Assembly (NCBI RefSeq): GCF_000524195.1
Contig: NW_020170383.1
Coordinates: forward strand, 2,513,548 to 2,577,547
Direction: 5' to 3'
DNA length: 64,000 nucleotides
From: Echinococcus granulosus
Lineage: Eukaryota > Platyhelminthes > Cestoda > Cyclophyllidea > Taeniidae
Below the pieces are notes generated by a model. The model worked only from the letters and a program-made list of their open reading frames with translations, had not been told where the DNA came from and made no database searches. Each line of letters begins with the position of its first letter. Positions within the stretch are counted from its first letter, which is position 1. The translations under genes and the position numbers were made by a program. Shown here piece after piece: positions 46,470-60,400 of the stretch.

Positions 46470-49400
46470 TTCAGTTATGATTACATTCAGAGGTAGATTT
46501 TTCCACAAGTTATGTGTAATGCATTGATTACTTTCCTAACTTTATATTAGATAGTAGGCTATAAGCCAAAATTGGTGTCTCTTACAGGAAAAACGACGTC
46601 CTTTGGTTGTCATCTAGCCCAACTGGATAACAAATAATTACTAGAAAATATTACCTACCTTTTGAATACTATAAAGATCTGTGTAAGTTCATACATATTT
46701 TTCGCTCGCTTATTCAGTTTTTGAGTTTAATTACGACTTGCAAATCTTTGGCATTTGTAGAACCCATGCGCAGTCTCAATCCTTGGAAATACTATTTCAA
46801 CCATTATCGACAATTCTTCTCTTTGATATTACTCGTAATTTGCAATTCTGCGAAAGCAATTATAGAGGTTGACCATTATAACGAATATCGTTCGGGGAAC
46901 CTCATTAGTTTTCTAAATTTTATGGGTTAATTATAGTCACCTCTTCTTTGTTATTTCACTTCTAAAGCTTTTGCCGAAATCAATTATCCCAAGGTTTCTT
47001 ATTCATTATTGCTGAGCATTATTTTGAATTCCACTTTAGAAATTTAATCGAGGAATCACAAAGGATTTCTTTTTTTTTCGGGTCTCAAAAAGTTCTCCTG
47101 TCTCTTTTAAATCATTAGCCAGTAAAATTTGCAGTTCGTAAGAAGATAGTTATAATGCTACTAAATAGTGACCACTGGATAACATAATTGAAGAATAGGC
47201 TTTCAGATAGATTAAACTGTGCTGTTTTAGAAGTTTTGTAAGGATTCATACCTGTCCGAGGCGATAAACTTGCATGCATTTACAGAATCTGGTAAGCGAT
47301 TATACTTTATAAGTGGTTTTTACGTTCCGTAAGTTGTAGAGCCATTAATTTGAGCGAACTTAAGAGTTGAAAAACATATTTAAGGCGCTTGTCGTGATTG
47401 AATGATTCTCTATTTATATGAGTCTGTATAGTTTTAAAGAATATTCATAAATTGAAGTCTGTCTAAAAAAGCTGAGAAGAAAAGTACGCGAGCACTCCAA
47501 GTCCAGGTTTTTTCAACGCCGAATGTTCTGTTCAATTTCATGGCGATTGGGATTACTACAATACATTTTCACTAAAAACGTAGCTAGATATTTTATTTCT
47601 CGTTATACCGTTTTCTATAGTCATATTTCTTGGAGTTATTCACCATGTGGTTTGTTTGAGCACACTACGGGCAAAGTTGTTCAGTAATTTGTCTTTTTAC
47701 TTCTATTAGAAAAGTCTGCATGGGAATATTACTGACTATGCTAGTTTTTTATTTTATTGCCATGTTTTAGAGGTGAATTCGGGTAAACTAGACATTTGCA
47801 CCGATTTTGATGAGCCATTTTTCCAGAACAGAAATTGAGTACAGTCAGAAGTGACACGGCTGCGTTGACTTGAACGCACGATGGGGGATATATATGTTTT
47901 GGAGGAAACCGACACATGAATGGACTGTATTACATATTCAGAATCTTGTTTAAAATGTCAAACTCCTCTTTTCTAACAAGCCTTATTTTCTTTGAAGTTG
48001 TTAAGGTGCAAAATTAGCGGTAGTAGGAAGGTGCTAGCAATTTTTCTACCAATCACTCTTCTTTTATTATAAGCAACCCGTACCAGATTCTCTAAACTAA
48101 TTTTAATAAAGAACTCCCACCGTTTCTCCACCTACGCTCAGTTTTAAAAACCCTTGGTTGGATTAATTGATTTGCTGAGGATGTATTTTTCAATTAGAGG
48201 GTTATAGTGGGAGTTAGAATTTAGCAGAAAAATAAGACACGTCTACTCATTGGAAACTAAAGGTGTTATATTAACCACTAAAGGCATCACCTAAAGGGCG
48301 TAGTCAAGCTAAACATATTTTACAGCTATTTTAGTGAAGCTGCCGCACTAAGTAAAACGTTTCTTTGGCCACCAAAACATTAAAATCAGGATTTTTAAGC
48401 GCAATTAAAGTCGGACTCCTGAGAATTTCTATTGAGATCAGGAGAAACATAACGCTTAGTCCCTACAGGTTATAAGGGTTCTGCATTACGTCGCATTATA
48501 TTTTTTTTATAAAATTTAATAGAATGATTTCATATAATAGCACGATCTAAGTTAATACTAAAATCGTTGGCTCTTATTAACTCTGAGAGTCAAAAAACCA
48601 AAAATTAATGAAACTGACAAATCCAGCCTAAAAAATACCGTAGCATATTGTAATGTTCCAGGAGATTAATGGAGTAAAATTTCCTAATCTCACTAAATTT
48701 TACGAAAAATTTCTATTCCTTTGTCACGAAGTCTTGTTTGTTTAGCTTTATAAACAGTGTCTAAGTAAATCGTAAAATACGCACGTACGCAATGAAACCG
48801 ATAGGAACAGACGTCATTGAGTTCCTTTTCAATGCCATAAGAAAAGCTCTAGTCTTAAGAAAACGCATTATTGCTATTTGCAAAAGCATAATAAACGGGA
48901 CAAGAAACGCATCTGAATGGAGAAGGATATAAAATGAATTAAGAGAAATGGAGAATTAAAAAGTACAAACATAGGAAAAATCCACCTGACCCATAAATTA
49001 AGTACTTACTTACAAAACCCGATTTCAAATACTGAAGAATGGCCGTTACAAATCCTCCCAAGATTACGGTACCCTGTAGACTAATATAATTAGTACGTCA
49101 CTTCCATCAGAAACCTCATGACTGATGCTTCTTAACATGGATGACTTTTTATTGGCAAAAAATAACCTTCAAATTTAGGCAGGATTCTCCCACAATTAGA
49201 CGCCGATATCAATTTTTTAGTTCCCTTTGAAATGTCATTCAAATATGCATACCTGGCTTTTATGTTTGAAAATGGAAACCACTGATGCCTGGCTAGTTTT
49301 TTGAAGTCACTTGTTTTGTAATCATTACTTATTTTGCCTGATACAATCATGATCTGTACAACTTTGGAACACTACAAAAGGATTGACAGTCTGTCTCATT

Positions 49401-49880
49401 CGCGTTCAGGATTGCCTTTCAACTTCGTATATTCTACAAAATACATGGTCATTTAGACACACCGCAGACCCAGAGTAGCGTTTACTAGACCAGTAGATAC
49501 ATTAATCGTGTGGACGTCACCAAATTGCAAATTCAACCACTTACATCCTAGTAGCGCAAATTTCAGTGACGAAAACCAGCCACACCCATTAAAGTGCAAC
49601 ACCACTATGCATTCCTCACGGATACTGCTTTGTATGTACCCAATTTCGATGAACTTAAATTGTAGCACTGTCTACAGCCAATTAAAGCATGCCACGCCGA
49701 TAAATTTAGGAAGACTTTTCGAAGAATGCTACTGGGGATGAGCCTTCCCACTTTTCTCCTCTCCTTCTGGGAATTTTCCAAAGAAAGTGTGATATCTAAT
49801 GCTACCATGAGACTTGTTTTCGAAAAGTTGACAGCAATGTGGGTTTCATTATCACGCTCTGCATCCATGATCAAGGGGCC
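46470..49880. other. AT-rich intergenic DNA, no gene seen
   Basis: Chance frames only. Around 49453-49883 frames overlap on both strands without splice support. Confidence 0.5.
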
Positions 49881-49884
49881 CAAT

Positions 49885-50194
49885 TAATGTGCAAAGTATG
49901 ACTAGGCTTGCGTGCACACTGCCTATTCTCCTCTGCGGCACCCAATGTGATTAAAAATGCGCCTGCTATGTCACAAATGGCCTTGTGTTCACGTATACGG
50001 ACGCGCATGCACTACCTTGATGACACCCTGTGCATTCCAACGCCGCACATGATTGGAAAAGGTGCCAAGGTCATATGGTGGCACCCATGCTCCTAGTTCA
50101 CACGATCATCCAATCACCACTGCCGCGTGTGATATGAGTAGGTACACCGGCACCTGGCGAGACCAACAATTGGTTTGCGTCGAGCCCGTCAACC
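49885..50194 (+). promoter_or_regulatory. GC-richer upstream region of the 50.2-kb gene
   Basis: GC content rises here, with CpG-containing words (GGACGCGCATGC) and CCAAT-type sequence (ATCCAATCACC near 50107-50117). It immediately precedes the TATA-like box. Confidence 0.35.
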
Positions 50195-50202
50195 TATTTA
50201 AA
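50195..50202 (+). promoter_or_regulatory. TATA-like box of the 50.2-kb gene
   Basis: TATTTAAA lies 40 bp before the ATG at 50235, a spacing similar to that of the two secreted-protein genes. Confidence 0.45.
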
Positions 50203-50234
50203 GTGGACTCGAAAACCCTTTCATCATAGACAGA

Positions 50235-50370
50235 ATGCCTCCAAAAACGAAAACCCTAGGTAATCGTGACCCCTTCGAACCCTACGACATCATACAAATC
50301 ACCCACATTTCACCTCAGATGCAGTTCATGGTTCGCGCGATTGTCTCCAGTCTGAACACCTTCAGGCGAG
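50235..50370 (+). CDS. Exon 1 of the 50.2-kb gene
   Basis: It encodes residues 1-45 and one base. The donor is a perfect GTAAGT at 50371. Confidence 0.8.
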
Positions 50371-51480
50371 GTAAGTGTAATGCCATAGGGCCTATAACAT
50401 TTACACCAATCTCCTTGTATGAATTTGTCGAATTTCTGACCCTTTTTCTTATCTCTCTACAGACATCGAGCCTTTAAACGGAAATAGTGGAATTACGACA
50501 GGTTAGCTATCACTGTTTGATTGTAGACATTAATTGCTTTAGCAGAGTTAATAATTTCCTTTCCATTTTTATAAGACCCCGCAAATGTTCGAGTTCTTCT
50601 CTGTGGAGATGCAGCCGATCTGAGACAGTGTGTAAATGCTGTTTCAGAAGCGGTTAGCGATGATCCATTCATACTTTCACGTATAATCGTGGCTATTGAG
50701 GATGTAAGTTAATCTATTCACTTATTTTCTAAACACCTATCACACATGCCTATACTAATATGACTTGCCAATCTACACCTTCCTGTGACTCGTTATCGTC
50801 ACAGTCATGTGGCTGTGCTAATCACCTTGTTTGAGCGTGATGGTTACATCCACTGCTCGTAAACCACCTAGTGAGAATAGTTTAAATCACAGAACCACAC
50901 CCTTAAATTACATAAACACATGCATCCAAGGTGCATTTGACTGTTGTTTCTTATCCTCTTAACAGATTGTGCCCTTTGCGAACGAGATTCTCAAACATTC
51001 AAAGCCGCAGATAGTGGAATGGAACGAGGCTGATTATGAAGAGTATCTGATCGAGCGTGTAAAGCGTCGAAATGATAACTGTGTCATCGGTCTGGCAATC
51101 GACCTCTCCCCCACGATTCGCAGGGTCAGGCGAATCCGGCAGTTGCTGGAAAAGGTAGGACATCTCGTTCTCCGAAAATACCATTCATTTGCATAAAAGT
51201 CGACCAAAATGACTATTAAGATACTGTCTACCCTTTTTAGGATGGAACGCTGATAATACCAAATGAGAGAAAAATGTGGAGGACAGCATACCCGGAGTTG
51301 ATCGCAAGCTTCGTTGTAGATGGAGGTCGTTTCTTGACCATGATTGACTGCGTTCCTGGATCTGCCGAAGCTATAAGGGACTCTGAGCTGTTTCCACCAC
51401 TGGAAAAGCGTTTGCGCCCCATACCAGGAATGATTGACATGCGAGAAGTAATACATCAGTCTTCCCCAAAGGGAATGTAG
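50235..51480 (+). CDS. Uncharacterised 243-residue protein, five exons
   Basis: Exons are 50235-50370, 50463-50501, 50576-50703, 50966-51154 and 51241-51480. Introns are short (91, 74, 262 and 86 bp) with GT-AG ends, and all phases agree. The protein starts MPPKTKTLGNRDPFEPYD, has no signal peptide or membrane segment, and looks cytosolic and globular. Residues 60-110 contain VRVLLCGDAADLRQCVNAV and SRIIVAIEDIVPFANEI. Residues 125-200 contain GLAIDLSPTIRRVRRIRQLL and YPELIASFVVDGGRF. From memory, the order of these motifs faintly recalls the catalytic-half segment of ALDH16A1-type aldehyde dehydrogenases, but the catalytic Cys region is absent and the length is about half of a normal ALDH. 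I treat function as unknown. The gene model itself is strong; intron 2's acceptor (TTTTATAAG) is the weakest site. Confidence 0.8.
50463..50501 (+). CDS. Exon 2 of the 50.2-kb gene (39-nt microexon)
   Basis: A 39-bp exon between CTCTCTACAG and GTTAGC. It adds 13 residues (DIEPLNGNSGITT) and keeps phase 1, so it could be skipped without a frameshift. Confidence 0.65.
50576..50703 (+). CDS. Exon 3 of the 50.2-kb gene
   Basis: It encodes the VRVLLCGDAADLRQ to RIIVAIED segment. Phase 1 in, phase 0 out. The donor is GTAAGT at 50704. Confidence 0.75.
50966..51154 (+). CDS. Exon 4 of the 50.2-kb gene
   Basis: The acceptor is CCTCTTAACAG and the donor GTAGGA. It encodes 63 residues, IVPFANEIL through IRQLLEK. 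Confidence 0.8.
51241..51480 (+). CDS. Exon 5 of the 50.2-kb gene
   Basis: The acceptor is CCCTTTTTAG. It encodes DGTLIIPNERK to the C-terminal SSPKGM, with stop TAG at 51478-51480. No canonical AATAAA was found in the next 300 bp. Confidence 0.8.
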   Translation, partial: DGTLIIPNERKMWRTAYPELIASFVVDGGRFLTMIDCVPGSAEAIRDSELFPPLEKRLRPIPGMIDMREVIHQSSPKGM

Positions 51481-51489
51481 ACCTCAATG

Positions 51490-54400
51490 GCTGTGCTATA
51501 CCTTCTTCTCTTTGGTTGTATTTTTAGCCCCCTTTTTCTTTCCGTGTGTTTACCTCTTCCAAACTGTTCATATTCCTTTGAGTATTTGGTTAAACGTCTG
51601 TAAATTGATGCTTCTTTCCTTGCTTAATTGTCCATTTTCATGTTTCTCTGTGGTCGGTAGTCCCTCTTAGCACGGTTTTTAGTTTAGGTGGACGGATTTT
51701 AACCATGAAACTAAGGTATCTCGGTCCCCATTCAGCATTGGCAAGAAGAAGTTAATCCGTTTTTCCTGTAGTAGGATCATAGGAACTAAGGGAGGGTAAA
51801 AGAGGAACTAGGTGTGGAACAATAGATCTACGAAGCCAATAAGCTTTGCTCATAGCAAAGGACTTTTAAAAGGGAAATTGAAACTAATGACAGGGAAGGT
51901 GAAGACTTTCGTATTTGCATTAATCTCATTTTTTAGTTGTTAATAGTTGTCAAGGGGTTGATAGAATGAATGAAAAGTGAACCAAATATTAAGTGAATAA
52001 GATCATTAAGTGGGGTCATACCGGTTGTTGCATACAAGCTAAGTAAAGGGGTAGAAAACATTCACGTCTATTAAAAGTAATTACAACTGTAACTCATTAC
52101 CCTTTTTCAAAGTGAAAAACTGATAGCTTTTATGCTTTTGCTTATTACTTGAAGATACGTTATAGAAGAAAATGAGCAGGATGGGAATCAAGCATTACTT
52201 GCCTTTCACTTTCAAAATTCGCATTTCTCTTGATTTTTCTTATGATTTCCTTAAGAGAAAGGCTTCATCCCTAGTCTTCTGTACATGTTCACACACAAGA
52301 TAGGGTGTTCTGAGGGTGCTGGCTTACTAGTGTGGGGTGAATAGACAGTATATGATTTGCTTCTTTTTTTAACGTTGGACTACAAAAACTACTCCTTGTT
52401 GTAAGCTAACCGACAGGCAATTTCGAAATGCCAAGGCTCTATGTCGTGAAGTGTAGGAGTAAAAAAGAAGTTGATAGTTTCCCAAGCTTGCACTATTCGT
52501 CCTTGATGCACCTGAACGGGATCTCATCTGATGCAGATGTCAATGGTTTGTTTGATCACTATGGTTTTTGGTAAGTTAATCAGTCTCAGTAGGGATACGC
52601 AATTTCTCGTTGTTAGTAGCAGAGAATCTTTCCGGGTGCAATGTGGCATCCTTGCGATTCATCAGGAGGATCACTTTTTAAAGTGCTTCTTAATACTGCA
52701 TTCAGCTGCCACATTCAGTACCTGCTCAAAATGCCATAGAATAAATTATTCGAGGATCCAGTTTTTACGGCTTTAGAATCAAATTAAACCCGATTTACAA
52801 AGTGGTAAGCTGGAATCGCATCCTCTGGGTATGACAGACATTCCATAAATTGAGGGCATACAAACAGCACAGCTGGACAGAGAGTACTGACTTAAGAATG
52901 CAAGCCTACACTTTGTAGTGCATTGTAAAATACAGTGAAATTCTCAGTGAGCTGTACCGAAAACTAACTCTTTGGTTACCTGATGCGTTAGTGCTCTAAT
53001 TTCGGAGTTTTCGAAGGCGCTGCTTGAAAAAAAACCATAACACACATGAGTACTGTGAACGCCTGAAACTCATGATGCGACTCTCCGATAAGCTATGACA
53101 AAAGAAGCGTAATCCAAATGCAACAGATCAAGGGTTAAAGAGCTGGATCGCTGCACATTTATTACGGTAATATTTCGAGATTAGCGAAACGTCTTAGAAT
53201 AAAAAAAAGGTTTAAATTGTACTAAGATGCTACTTGAAGAGAATTAAGCAGTAAACAACAGGACTGGTTTTTAGCTCACACCAAGAAGTTCATGGTTCCA
53301 AACAATTCATTTAAATAACCTTTTTAAATCGTTCATCACTTAGCGTAAACACTTTATATTGACAAGTTTTTATGGGGAAGCTAGCATAAAAACAATATCG
53401 AAATTAGAAAATGGTACACCACTCTTGATTCCATGAAACTACTTCCGACTCTCGGAGTTGGTATCTAGTCAACGGCAGTTGTAAAATTCAGACATGAAGA
53501 ATCGATTGTTGGTAGTCTGCGCAAAAAATGCATATTAATGATCCGCTTCCAAAATAGTGACAAGATTACATGAGGATTTTCCCAATGGATGGTTAGCCAT
53601 ATCGAAAATAGGACAGATTAGGGGCATAAAATAATATGGTAACTACCCTAGAAATATTAGTTTATTTCATTTCGGCTTGCTTAACTATGATCGTCCAATA
53701 ATTAAAAGGAGGAACTTTCATTAATCCTGTTCTAGCCAAAAGTCAAATTGCCTAAGCTAAACATGCATACTACATCAGTTGCTACAACCGACGACGAGGA
53801 CATGCCGCCAAAGTTTTGACACTGATTAGGAGTGTGAATCAGTAGAAATATACTCCAGGTTGTAAGTGCAACGCAGGAAGAAAAATCCCAAGCTAGCCAA
53901 TTACTTCAACGAGCAGTCGTTACCGCTAGTTGGATTTATCGCCAAACTGGTGCCCAGTTATCTGCAGCGCGTCGTGCAGTCTTGGCGCATTAGTCAGAGT
54001 CTTAACTGTTTAAATCGGTAATTAAATCGGCTCTCACTTAGTGTAAATATTACTGATGGTTTCATTTGATTTACCTCCATTAAAGTAGCGGCAGGCCTAA
54101 ACAGTGTTTAGACCTAAGTAGAGACAAGGCGCATTTGCGAGCACGCATGCTAGTTCCGACAGTCATTTGTCTTTAAGGATCACGCCAAATAAGAATGCCT
54201 TCTTATGGTCAAGAAATTTCTGTTCCCACGAAATTGGTGTCTAAGTCCTCAAACCGAAAATGCCATATTATATGAGAATCATCACAATGACAATTTTATG
54301 TGTAACTTCTCATTTGAAATTTTCTTAAGTTTTGAATCATTAGAAGCATACATAATATCCTGAAATGCACCGAATGTAAGGTAGGCGGAAATACTTCCAA

Positions 54401-57400
54401 AACCATGAGATACTTAAGTGTGCGATTTCTGGCGATGAAACAAATATATTGAAGACAGCAAAATAATTTTCTTAGATGTCAGCTTACCCTGAAGACTTTC
54501 CTAAGGCAGGCAACAAATTTCTCATGAATATACTATTTTGTGCTTTACACTTTATTTTTGAGTTTACAAAAAAGTAACCATAAGCTTCAAAATCCCAAAA
54601 AATCAAAAAATGACAAAATAACCAAAACGAATAAAGCTATTTTTTAAAACTAGGTCTAAATTTGGGGCTTTTTAGGAAAAGTGTTTCTTTGGGAAATGTG
54701 ATAGCTCGAGCCAACGAAGATAGATTGAACGCCCTAGGCTGGCTTTTTTAACTTGCGGCGGTACCTATTAATGTAGTCATTTTAAAACAGGTTGACCAAA
54801 GAAAAGAACCAGTCCACCTGGATGGAGTGGCCTATCCTAGGCAGCGTGAAATTTACTTAATCTACCATTTGATTACATAAATAAATCCTCACGAAAGGAG
54901 AGACGGAGAGATCTTTTTTTGAATGGGCATTCTACTCCACTATATAATATGTATAAAATTCAGGCAAAATGCACACTAATCTGATTGATACATAGGTTTA
55001 ACCTGTTGATTAATGGCAAGACCAATAGAAACTTATAATTTATTTGATGTGTTAATGAGCACCTGGTACTCTAATTGTATGAATGAGTATGCGTCGAGTT
55101 CATTTAATGCTGAAAGTTACAGCTCAGAATGAATCTCAGGCGAGACAAATGCGACGCTAATTTTTTCTCAAAATAAAACATCTCAAAACACTTAAAATTA
55201 CAAAGAATGACTGCCACATCCGGTTAGTAGAAAGCATAAGGCAGTGGCATGTTGGAACCGTGTTTATTCGACTGCATATCACATGGTAAGCACATTAAAG
55301 CAGAGTAATAAAATGTTTACACAGATCAATAGTCATTCCGCAATTTAAGCATGGAAATTATTTAAAGATTTAGGCAGGGTGTTTGGTGACAAACCCGCTA
55401 TTAATCAAAGTAGGCTTTGCCATTTTGGACAGGAGCGATGTTGAAATGCATTGTGCAGCTGTACTGTGCCCATATAGTTAAGAATCACCATACCTTATCT
55501 GCAGCAATTCGAAAATAGAGAGAGCGATGAATAAAAGAATATGGCCGTGAAATCCCTTGTCAATTAACCCGCCTTTTCTACTGGAGCATAATCTAGCCAA
55601 TCCTAGACAAGCTTCAATAACCCAATGGGGGCCTTATTTCCGAGGTAGTGGGAAAACCCTGCAATAACAAGATTTATACTTTTAGAAAAAGTATGAACAT
55701 TTTGAAGCACTGTGAGTTGATTTCACTCTCTGACTTGGTTGTCAAATCAATGGGTACCGAATTGCAGAATCCGTGCATAAATACTCTTCTTAAATTAAAA
55801 ATTCTACTTTCTTGTAGGATAGGGAACTATTGACTACAGCATAAATTTCTACGTCCATTTTGTCTCATTATCTCAAAGCCACATTCAAATTTAGTAACAT
55901 TCGATTTAGGGAAATGTACGATTAATGAAATGTAATTAGCATACAGTTTGTCCCACCAGTTCTGTTTAAAAATATGTGTAAGTGGGATCATACGCACAAC
56001 GGTGTTTATGAACGTCCAGAGTAATTGGAATTTATCAAGAAAATTCAATAAGTTCTCACAATTTTTCAGGGAGAGGAACTGCATGGATGTAAAGGGATGC
56101 CTGGTTTCACAAATCACTTCATTAAATGACCTTATTTAAGATAAAACAGGCTTTAAAATGGACATTTGGTATTCACAGACGTATGGCTTACGCAAACGCA
56201 AGCACTGAACACCATCTCGTCATAGAGGAGGGTAAACAAAGCAAACGAAAATGAAATACCACGCATGCTTCACTGAGACGCAGCGTGACCGAACGCGTTC
56301 AGGGTTGTTTTTCGGATATGTACAAAGTGCTCGACCTCTAACATGCAAGCAATGGTAAAAACCTAGTGAGATTTAAAATAGTTTGCCGCCTATTGCAAGG
56401 ATGAGAAAACTTTGGTGAATTGAAGGCAAAATTGTGATTCCTTCGGACCTAAATAGAAGACAAAGCGTACAAATGCGCATTACATAATTTCACCTATTCC
56501 ACTGTTAACTGCATTCATTTTTATTTACTCAATACTTTTTATGATTAAACATTTTTGGGAACATTCAGGTCACTTTTCTTAGGATGAATGATAAAAGCCT
56601 AAAATACATTATAACCAACCATGTCAATTAAACAGTTATTAACAAAAGCGGTTTAATCGTGATTGAAAAAAAGGCGCAACACCGGGCGCTGCCATCAATT
56701 TGATCTGTTACATATGCCTTCCCTAGATTTTGATGTTAAATCATCTATCCACTGTGAAAATGTCCGAATCACAAGCAAGCCAAGAAGAAATTAAGACACA
56801 CATGCATACATGTAGGTTTTGCAATTATATTCTAGCAAGCGAAGGAGTAGAATTCGGTACTTGAGAGGACAAAAAATTGGTTGTTTCATTAGAATTCTGT
56901 GGTATATTATTCTACCGTAGATGGACTTTCGTTCCTAACCACTTCAAGTTAAGATAGGTATTGAGGTCGATTAAAAAAGGTATTTTAGGTCAAGTGACCA
57001 AAAAGCTAGGAAGATTGGCGTACATTAAGGGCTCAGGTTGAAGCGCTTCTAAATAAACAAAGGTGCGATTTGAATGAAACATTTGTGTGCAAAGTTTTTC
57101 GGCCTACTCCTTAAGCAATAGAGTTCAATTATGTGACAGTATTTCGGAGGTCATTACATAAATTCAGGCAAGGTAACGGAAATAATAGATTTATCAAATA
57201 ACTGTTTGCATATAAAATCTATTTTCAAAACTTGAAAATGCATGAGATTAAGAGGTTTTCCACTCATTAAGTAGCGATCCCCACTACCGATTTTATGTTA
57301 ATAGGCCTCGAAAAAGAAAAGCACGTCTTCAGCACCTTAGGCCCCATTCGCGATTTACACTGAAATAGGTGAAAATCACGTAGGTGCATTTTCAAGTATT

Positions 57401-60400
57401 TTAATTTCAGCAAATGTTTGCACTCATGATTAAAGTTTTGCTAGTGACAAAATTATTTCATCATCTTATTTATGGGTGTCAGATACGCAACACGACGAAA
57501 TTGTGATTGCTCGAAAAAGTCACATCAAAAGGTATGATAAGTGCTATAGTTCACTTAAACATTTTGGAAAGTCTTGCGAAGCTGAATAACTAATCACTTG
57601 CATTTGCCGTTTTTCTTCATTCTTAGCTTGGGAAGTTTGATATGTTGTACTATTAAAGGAGAGAATAATTAAAGCCCTATTTAGTGGTATTGCTTCAGAA
57701 TATTTCCAAGAACAAGACGAAAACCCAAGTTTTATGCTCTGAATTTAAGGCCGGAAACCTCAGTCAAACGCTCATCTGACATTGGATCATTTGTTCACGT
57801 CTTTCTAAAGTATTCGGATAGCGAGGCATGAAATGCAAGCAGAAAAAATAATCGAAATCAAGCCTATGAGGATTGGCGGCCTTTTATTACCGACCATTTC
57901 ACTGTAACCAAATTATCTTTTGGCTATGTGGAAATCACGCAGGGAATCGGGTCAAGCTGTGGATGTTGCATTTCTTCCACGCCTAACCTGCGTGATAGTC
58001 GGCGTGATGCTTCGTTTATAATCCATTGAGAAAAAAACACCATGCACAGATCCCAGGATCTAGTGCAGGTATTGGGCCAACTACTAAGCTCGCTGACTAA
58101 CGTTTTGGTGCGACTTCACCTCTTCCCGCATTTTTCTTTGATTGCTAACTCCCACTTATCCAAAGGTGCTAGCTGCGGGGCCTCTAGAATAACTAAGGAA
58201 GTAAACTAAAACCGTGCATAGTATAAATAAGTTTTGTTCAAGTCCTCAATATTTTACTTGATTTTTTTCCATAAAAAAATTTCAAAAGTCCTATAAGTTA
58301 TATTGTTTTAATTTATTGTTACTTTATGATAATAAACCATTTACACTGGCGTCATATTTAGATATTATTCAACACAAAATAGACGTGTTGGAGGTGACCG
58401 AGATAAGGTTCACTCGGAGGTCGCCATAAACGAGAGTGAAAATATAGACGGATCGAAAGCATGTGTTGACTAATCACAGTGAGGAATTAGGGATAAAAAT
58501 AAATATTTTCTTTCTAAGAATCATTCTCGTTTCAAATGGATGACATAATTTTCAGGTAAAATATTGTCAGCATTAGCTTCCATAATTTGTAGCAATAAAT
58601 CTTAAAGGTTTGATTTGATAGTTACAGTATACAGGCAAAGTCTCGATCCTTTTGATGGCTAGTACAGCAGGACCTAACAATTTTGAAGTCGGATTTAATG
58701 ACTGGGAATATCATATTTAAAATAACGGTCGCCAAAGGCTAAAATGTTCTCCTAGTAACTTTGAGCGATATTTACTATTTTAATTTAATATTACGTTAGC
58801 CTTTTCCCGTGAATCGTTATGATCCAAACCGGTGAAATTAAGTGAATTATTAAGCCTTTATTGCTGCTTTTTATGCTATGAAGTGGCGGAAAAATGCCGA
58901 ACCTTGTTTAGAAGCTAGCTACAACTACATGTCACTGTCATTACTTCACATTCTCATGAACTTACAAATTTCTTGCCTAACTCCCAAAGCCCAATCTCCA
59001 ACTATCATAAATACGTACTAGAATCGGGCAAATGAACAAAGTATCTGGCTTCCTTGTAATTCATAAGTAAAACGAGTTTATAATCCACCCTTAGTAGAGG
59101 AAATGACCGTGGTCCCTTCCATCACAAATATCATGCAATTTTAGAACAAGAAAACGCAGCTGCTTGAATCACAAAAAGTTGCTTCTTTCGGTCTAAAAGT
59201 ACTTTGCATGTGAGTTTTGTAGCAGCTAAATATATTAAAAACTTTAGCACCTTTTTTCAGCTGGGATAAAATATGATGAGGTTCAGCTCTAGTTCTTGTA
59301 CAAAATCTGAAAATTTCTTGTTTATTTGATTGCGGGGACCTGGTGCGTGCATGCATTGATACGCGTGCGCAGAGCCGGCGAATAATGCCATTCACTGGAT
59401 GGGATAGTGTGACATAAAAACATTGGCTTTTCTTCAATCTGATAGCTGCATTTGGTGCACAGATAAACAGTTTTGTAAGCAGAATCTACGAAATGTTTCA
59501 AAAATCACCTGTATTTTACAAAAACACTTTGTAATTCACTAATTCTCATAGAATCGGCGTGGTCAAATTTGGACCATATTGGATCAAATTTCCAAATACG
59601 AATAACTCAGTAAAATGTAAAATTACTGGTGATTTGGCATCATGATCACTTGGCAAAATCCAGATGTTTCTGTGTTGGTTGCTACTGCCATCGTTTACCC
59701 ATAACACTAAAAAATGTAAGATGTTTCGAAGTTTGTATAACGTCTCATGCTATCACTACAGCCCAAAGGTATTAACCGCCCAAAGAAAATGGTATGCTCT
59801 GAACTCGAAACCAACATTTAATTCAATTTGTGGTTTCATGAAAATGGATACCGAGAACGAAAGATAGGTGAGAGATTTTTAAGCCTAGATAGCATGTGAC
59901 TCCCGTTCACGTTAGGCTTTCAAAATTTCTATGCACATGCCGACAGAGAAATTTTGACAAAATTTATGAAAAATCACGAATCTGTAGGTGTATGGTAAAA
60001 AAGCAATCTATGCTATACGAAGGAGAATTGCATTTTCCGCTTTCTCCTTTTTACAAAAAAAAATTTCAGAATCAGCTTAAGCGACTCATCTTTCACATCG
60101 CGCATAAATGAGTTGATTTGGTCACAAGTCAATAAGCCTCTAGATAGACACTAAATCAACGCCACTTTCGACTCATCACAAAGTAGTTAAGGTACATAAC
60201 CTCTCCTAATGAACTCATCTCTTGGTGGTCATTTGACAACAAGAGAGAATTCAATGTTATTGTAAGTGCCTGACCTAGTGAATAAACAGAAGAGAGACAG
60301 CCCTGACACGCACTGGACAGGCCCGATTTGCGTGATAGCAGCTTGATAACACCCAAAGCCATGTGATGGCACTTTTTGTCACTCCCTTAATCCACGCTAG

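Noticed and set aside
51034..51456. 140-codon antisense frame over exons 4-5 of the 50.2-kb gene
   Set aside because: It crosses the supported intron of the sense gene and shows no domain; the sense model has five consistent splice phases.
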